A DNA stretch of 64,000 bases from Pedobacter duraquae (lineage in GTDB: Bacteria; Bacteroidota; Bacteroidia; Sphingobacteriales; Sphingobacteriaceae): the NCBI RefSeq assembly GCF_004362245.1, contig NZ_SNWM01000006.1, positions 186,001-250,000 on the forward strand, given 5' to 3'. The position numbers were made by a program, and so were the translations under genes. Below, piece after piece: positions 61,376-64,000 of this stretch. Numbering within the stretch: the stretch's first letter is position 1; each line of letters starts with the position of its first letter. The notes under the pieces were generated by a model. That model did no database searches. It saw nothing but the letters and a program-made list of their open reading frames with translations, and was not told where the DNA came from.

Positions 61376-61406
61376 CAAAAAAGGAGCCTGGTAGGCTCCT
61401 TTTTTG
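61376..61406. terminator. Bidirectional rho-independent terminator
   Basis: An AAAAAAGGAGCCT/AGGCTCCTTTTTT stem with loop GGT between the convergent MFS and RND genes. A second, smaller inverted repeat AACTTGT/ACAAGTT (61350-61372) lies just upstream. Confidence 0.9.
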
Positions 61407-61421
61407 TTTAAACTTACAAAT

Positions 61422-64000
61422 CTAAGATTTCGATGTACTATGAGCTGCATCTATATCGTATTCCAATACATCTTTATGATCGTAATGTTCAACCATCAGT
61501 TCGTCGATAGTTTTACCTGGTTTATTAAAGCCAAGTTTATCCAACATAATATCGAATATTAAATATACCACCGGTACCACAATCAAGGTTAGGAACAATG
61601 AGCTTGTTAACCCACCAACAATAACCCAGGCTAATCCGTTTTTCCATTCTGCACCTGCGCCACTTGCTAAGGCAATAGGAAGCATACCGAAGATCATTGC
61701 AATGGTTGTCATCAGGATCGGACGTAAACGTGCATGGTTGGCTAAAACTAAGGCCTCAATTGTTGATTTACCTTCTGCTTTCATGTGATTCGTAAAGTCG
61801 ACCAGAATGATCGCGTTTTTCGCTACCAGACCCATTAGCATAATCAAACCTAAGATTGTGAAAATACCGATCGAATTGTTTGTTAATGCTAAGGCAAGGA
61901 AGGCTCCGATAAATGCCAACGGCAGTGAGAACATAACCACCAGAGGATAAACAAAACTATCATAAAGCGCAACCATGATGAAATATACCAGGATGATTGA
62001 GGCAAGTAATGCGATGCCCAGGGTACCAAATCCTTCACTTTGATTTTCCTGATCACCTGCCCAGGTGTAACTTACACCAACTGGGGTTTTAAGCTTGCCG
62101 TTCTTCTGTAACTCCGCTAGTTTTTCCTGAAATTCAGCAACCACCGTTCCTGTTGGACGCCCTATAGATTGCGCTTTAACAGATACAGAAGTGGATTTGT
62201 CAAGACGTTCTAACTGACTTGGTCCGGAACTTTCGGTTATGGATGCAAATTGAGAAAGCTTGATTGACTCACCTGTAGCGTTTACAAAATTTAGGTTTCT
62301 TACGTCATCAATGTTTTTACGGTTAAAATCCTGGTATTGGATATTAATGTCGTACTCGTATTCTCCTTTTCGATATTTTCCGTCGGTATTACCGCTAAAA
62401 GCCGTCTGCATTGTAGTACCTACAGTTTGCAACGTTAGTCCCAACGCAGACATTTTATCACGATCTACCTGTACGTTAATCTCAGGAGTTCCTTTTTCTA
62501 CAGATAATTTAATTTCAGTTGCACCTTCTATACTGCCAAGTACTTTTTGCGCACCTTCGGCATATTTTAAAGCACTGTCAAGGTCGGAACCCATTACAAC
62601 CAATTGAATAGGTGCATTTTCAGCGATACCTAGAATACTAATTGGAACAGTTTTTACTTTAGCTCCGACAAGTTGTTTAGCCAGTGCGCGACTGATTTTT
62701 GTAGCATAAATATCTGAAGAGACTCCTTCACGCTTATCGCGTTCCACCAATTTGACATTGATTTCTGATTTATATGCTGTAGCTTGTGTTCCACCAAAAT
62801 CGCCACTCGCCTGACCAACAGTTGTGATCAATTGTGTGATTTCCTTTTGTTTATGCAAAAACTCTTCCGCCCTTTGGGTAAACCCATTTGTTTGTTGTAA
62901 AGAGGCATCTTTTGGCAACTCAATTTGAATTAAGAATTCACCTTTATCTGATTTCGGGAAGAACTCAGATCCAATAAATCCACCTACAGCCAGATACATG
63001 GCAGCAAAAAATAGAATAATAACTGTAAATATTGTTCTTCTTTTATGATTCAGCGACCAGGTAAGGATTGCTGTAATCCAAAGTGTGAACTTTTTGAGTT
63101 GTTTTTCGAACCATAAAATAAAACGGCCAAATACGTTTTTGCCTTCTATATGCTCGAGTTTACCGAATCTCGAGAATAACAATGGAACAATAGTAAACGA
63201 AGCCACCAAAGATATTAGTGTTGCGATAATAACAACCACACAAAACTGGCGTAAGATATTAGACACCAGCCCAGAGCTGATCGCAATAGGGAAGAATACA
63301 ACTACAATAACAAGTGTGATCGATACAACCGTGAAACCAATTTCTCTAGTTGCATCAGATGCCGCTCGCACTTTGTTTTTACCCATCTCCATGTGACGCT
63401 GGATATTCTCGAGCACCACGATGGCATCATCGACAAGAATCCCGACAACCAGTGATAGACCGAGTAGCGACATGAGGTTTAAGGTAAATCCGAAAAGGCT
63501 GATACCGATAAAGGTCGCAATTAATGAAGCCGGTATAGATACCATTACGATTAGCGCATTACGCAAACTGTGTAGGAAAAATAGCATCACAAAAGCAACA
63601 AGTACTACCGCAAGAATTAAGTCGTGGATTACAGCATCTGCAGATTCAAGTGTAAAAATTGAGCTGTCGTTTACAATTTTGATATCGAGTTTATTTCCTG
63701 CATACTCAGTTTTTAGCTTCGCAATAGCAGCATGAACACCCTTACTAACTTCTACTGCGTTTGCATCACTTTGTTTTATGATTTGAATCGCGATTGCACC
63801 TTTTCTGTCGATTCTGGCAAGTTTTTCAGTTTCTTTTTGTGCATCCTGTACATCGCCTACATCTGACAAACGAATTTGTGCACCATCTTTACCAGTTGTT
63901 AAAACTAGATTTCTCAACTCGTCTATATTCCTATATTTTCCTGATAAACGAATTAATACATCAGAATTTTCCGTTTTGACACTTCCTGTAGGGAAATCCA
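61422..64000 (-). CDS. RND family efflux pump, second copy (start outside window)
   Basis: An inner-membrane RND exporter; 859 residues are visible and the frame runs through the right edge (reading DFPTGSVKTENSDV at the edge), so about 200 N-terminal residues are missing. The proton-relay Asp pair is in GILVDDAIVVLENIQRHMEMG. Other family motifs: ISLFGFTLNLMSLLGLSLVVG, LGLIMLMGLVAKNAIILVDF and NHARLRPILMTTIAMIFGMLPIALASG (given by ends NHARLRP and MLPIALASG). The C-terminal tail is soluble and acidic. It differs clearly from the pump at 22935-26048 and belongs to the same HAE1 group. Any adaptor and TolC partner would be upstream, outside the window. It is convergent with the MFS gene. Confidence 0.95.
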   Translation of the reverse strand, partial: DFPTGSVKTENSDVLIRLSGKYRNIDELRNLVLTTGKDGAQIRLSDVGDVQDAQKETEKLARIDRKGAIAIQIIKQSDANAVEVSKGVHAAIAKLKTEYAGNKLDIKIVNDSSIFTLESADAVIHDLILAVVLVAFVMLFFLHSLRNALIVMVSIPASLIATFIGISLFGFTLNLMSLLGLSLVVGILVDDAIVVLENIQRHMEMGKNKVRAASDATREIGFTVVSITLVIVVVFFPIAISSGLVSNILRQFCVVVIIATLISLVASFTIVPLLFSRFGKLEHIEGKNVFGRFILWFEKQLKKFTLWITAILTWSLNHKRRTIFTVIILFFAAMYLAVGGFIGSEFFPKSDKGEFLIQIELPKDASLQQTNGFTQRAEEFLHKQKEITQLITTVGQASGDFGGTQATAYKSEINVKLVERDKREGVSSDIYATKISRALAKQLVGAKVKTVPISILGIAENAPIQLVVMGSDLDSALKYAEGAQKVLGSIEGATEIKLSVEKGTPEINVQVDRDKMSALGLTLQTVGTTMQTAFSGNTDGKYRKGEYEYDINIQYQDFNRKNIDDVRNLNFVNATGESIKLSQFASITESSGPSQLERLDKSTSVSVKAQSIGRPTGTVVAEFQEKLAELQKNGKLKTPVGVSYTWAGDQENQSEGFGTLGIALLASIILVYFIMVALYDSFVYPLVVMFSLPLAFIGAFLALALTNNSIGIFTILGLIMLMGLVAKNAIILVDFTNHMKAEGKSTIEALVLANHARLRPILMTTIAMIFGMLPIALASGAGAEWKNGLAWVIVGGLTSSLFLTLIVVPVVYLIFDIMLDKLGFNKPGKTIDELMVEHYDHKDVLEYDIDAAHSTSKS

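Noticed and set aside
1..64000. tRNA, rRNA, insertion sequence, integrase or attachment site
   Set aside because: No cloverleaf-like sequence, transposase motif or terminal inverted repeat pair was recognised by eye in the intergenic regions.

Overview
The window is chromosomal DNA from a member of the phylum Bacteroidota, most likely the Sphingobacteriaceae (Pedobacter/Mucilaginibacter-like). This is inferred from type IX secretion (T9SS) C-terminal domains of both type A and type B, PorP/SprF and PorE-like proteins, a PID-CTERM-like small protein, PAS proteins with an SHxxRxPL H-box but no ATPase domain, many lipoproteins with SC-type lipoboxes, weak Shine-Dalgarno sequences, and promoters of the Bacteroidota type TTG-N19..22-TAnnTTTG. 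No rRNA, tRNA, CRISPR array, insertion sequence or phage gene was seen. Both window edges cut a gene: an S8 peptidase at the left and an RND permease at the right.

Layout. 1-5.3 kb: a secreted subtilisin-like peptidase (partial), a triple-PAS signalling protein, and a convergent STAND/NACHT-like NTPase whose 3' end overlaps the PAS gene by 8 nt. 5.3-20.7 kb: a cell-surface/T9SS block. A 310-bp divergent control region with repeated ATGAACA motifs leads to a 2624-residue adhesin with about twelve DUF11 repeats (381-bp period) and a gliding-type C-terminal domain. PorP/SprF-like and PorE-like OmpA proteins follow, then a lone receiver domain, a DUF2341/LamG protein with a type A sorting domain, and a small PID-CTERM-like protein. 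20.7-27.2 kb, minus strand: N-acetylglucosamine kinase and a tripartite RND efflux operon (adaptor, pump, TolC). 27.3-34.8 kb: M61 peptidase, small beta-barrel protein, long-chain acyl-CoA ligase overlapping gamma-glutamyltransferase, and an OmpA-family protein.

35-40.8 kb: a fatty-acid beta-oxidation operon, MarR regulator-fadN-fadA-fadE, with the same enzyme order as Bacillus subtilis fadNAE. It has a clear promoter, a dyad over the transcription start and a strong terminator. 40.9-43.1 kb: two degenerate FKBP-like lipoproteins and a lipoprotein with a mannose-binding B-lectin fold. A 13-bp inverted repeat ends on the base before the lectin start codon.

43.1-47.7 kb: a light-response locus containing a class I photolyase, a TIGR01777-type SDR, a divergent DASH-type cryptochrome/photolyase with an eroded C-terminus, and a MerR regulator carrying the Wx9EH and ExHxxG motifs of CarH/LitR B12 photoreceptors. 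47.8-51.8 kb: sucA-sucB (2-oxoglutarate dehydrogenase E1 and E2). 52-56.4 kb: an outer-membrane protein and a two-gene peptidase/hydrolase operon (M1 and CocE/S15). 56.5-58.6 kb: GtrA and a PMT/ArnT-like glycosyltransferase. 58.7-61.4 kb: lpdA (E3) and an MFS transporter. 61.4-64 kb: a second RND permease, truncated by the window edge.

The regions most worth a second look are the light-sensing locus, the STAND NTPase facing the repeat adhesin across a repeat-bearing promoter region, the lectin lipoprotein with the hairpin at its start codon, and the MarR dyad controlling beta-oxidation. All functional calls come from reading the sequence by eye; no database search was run.
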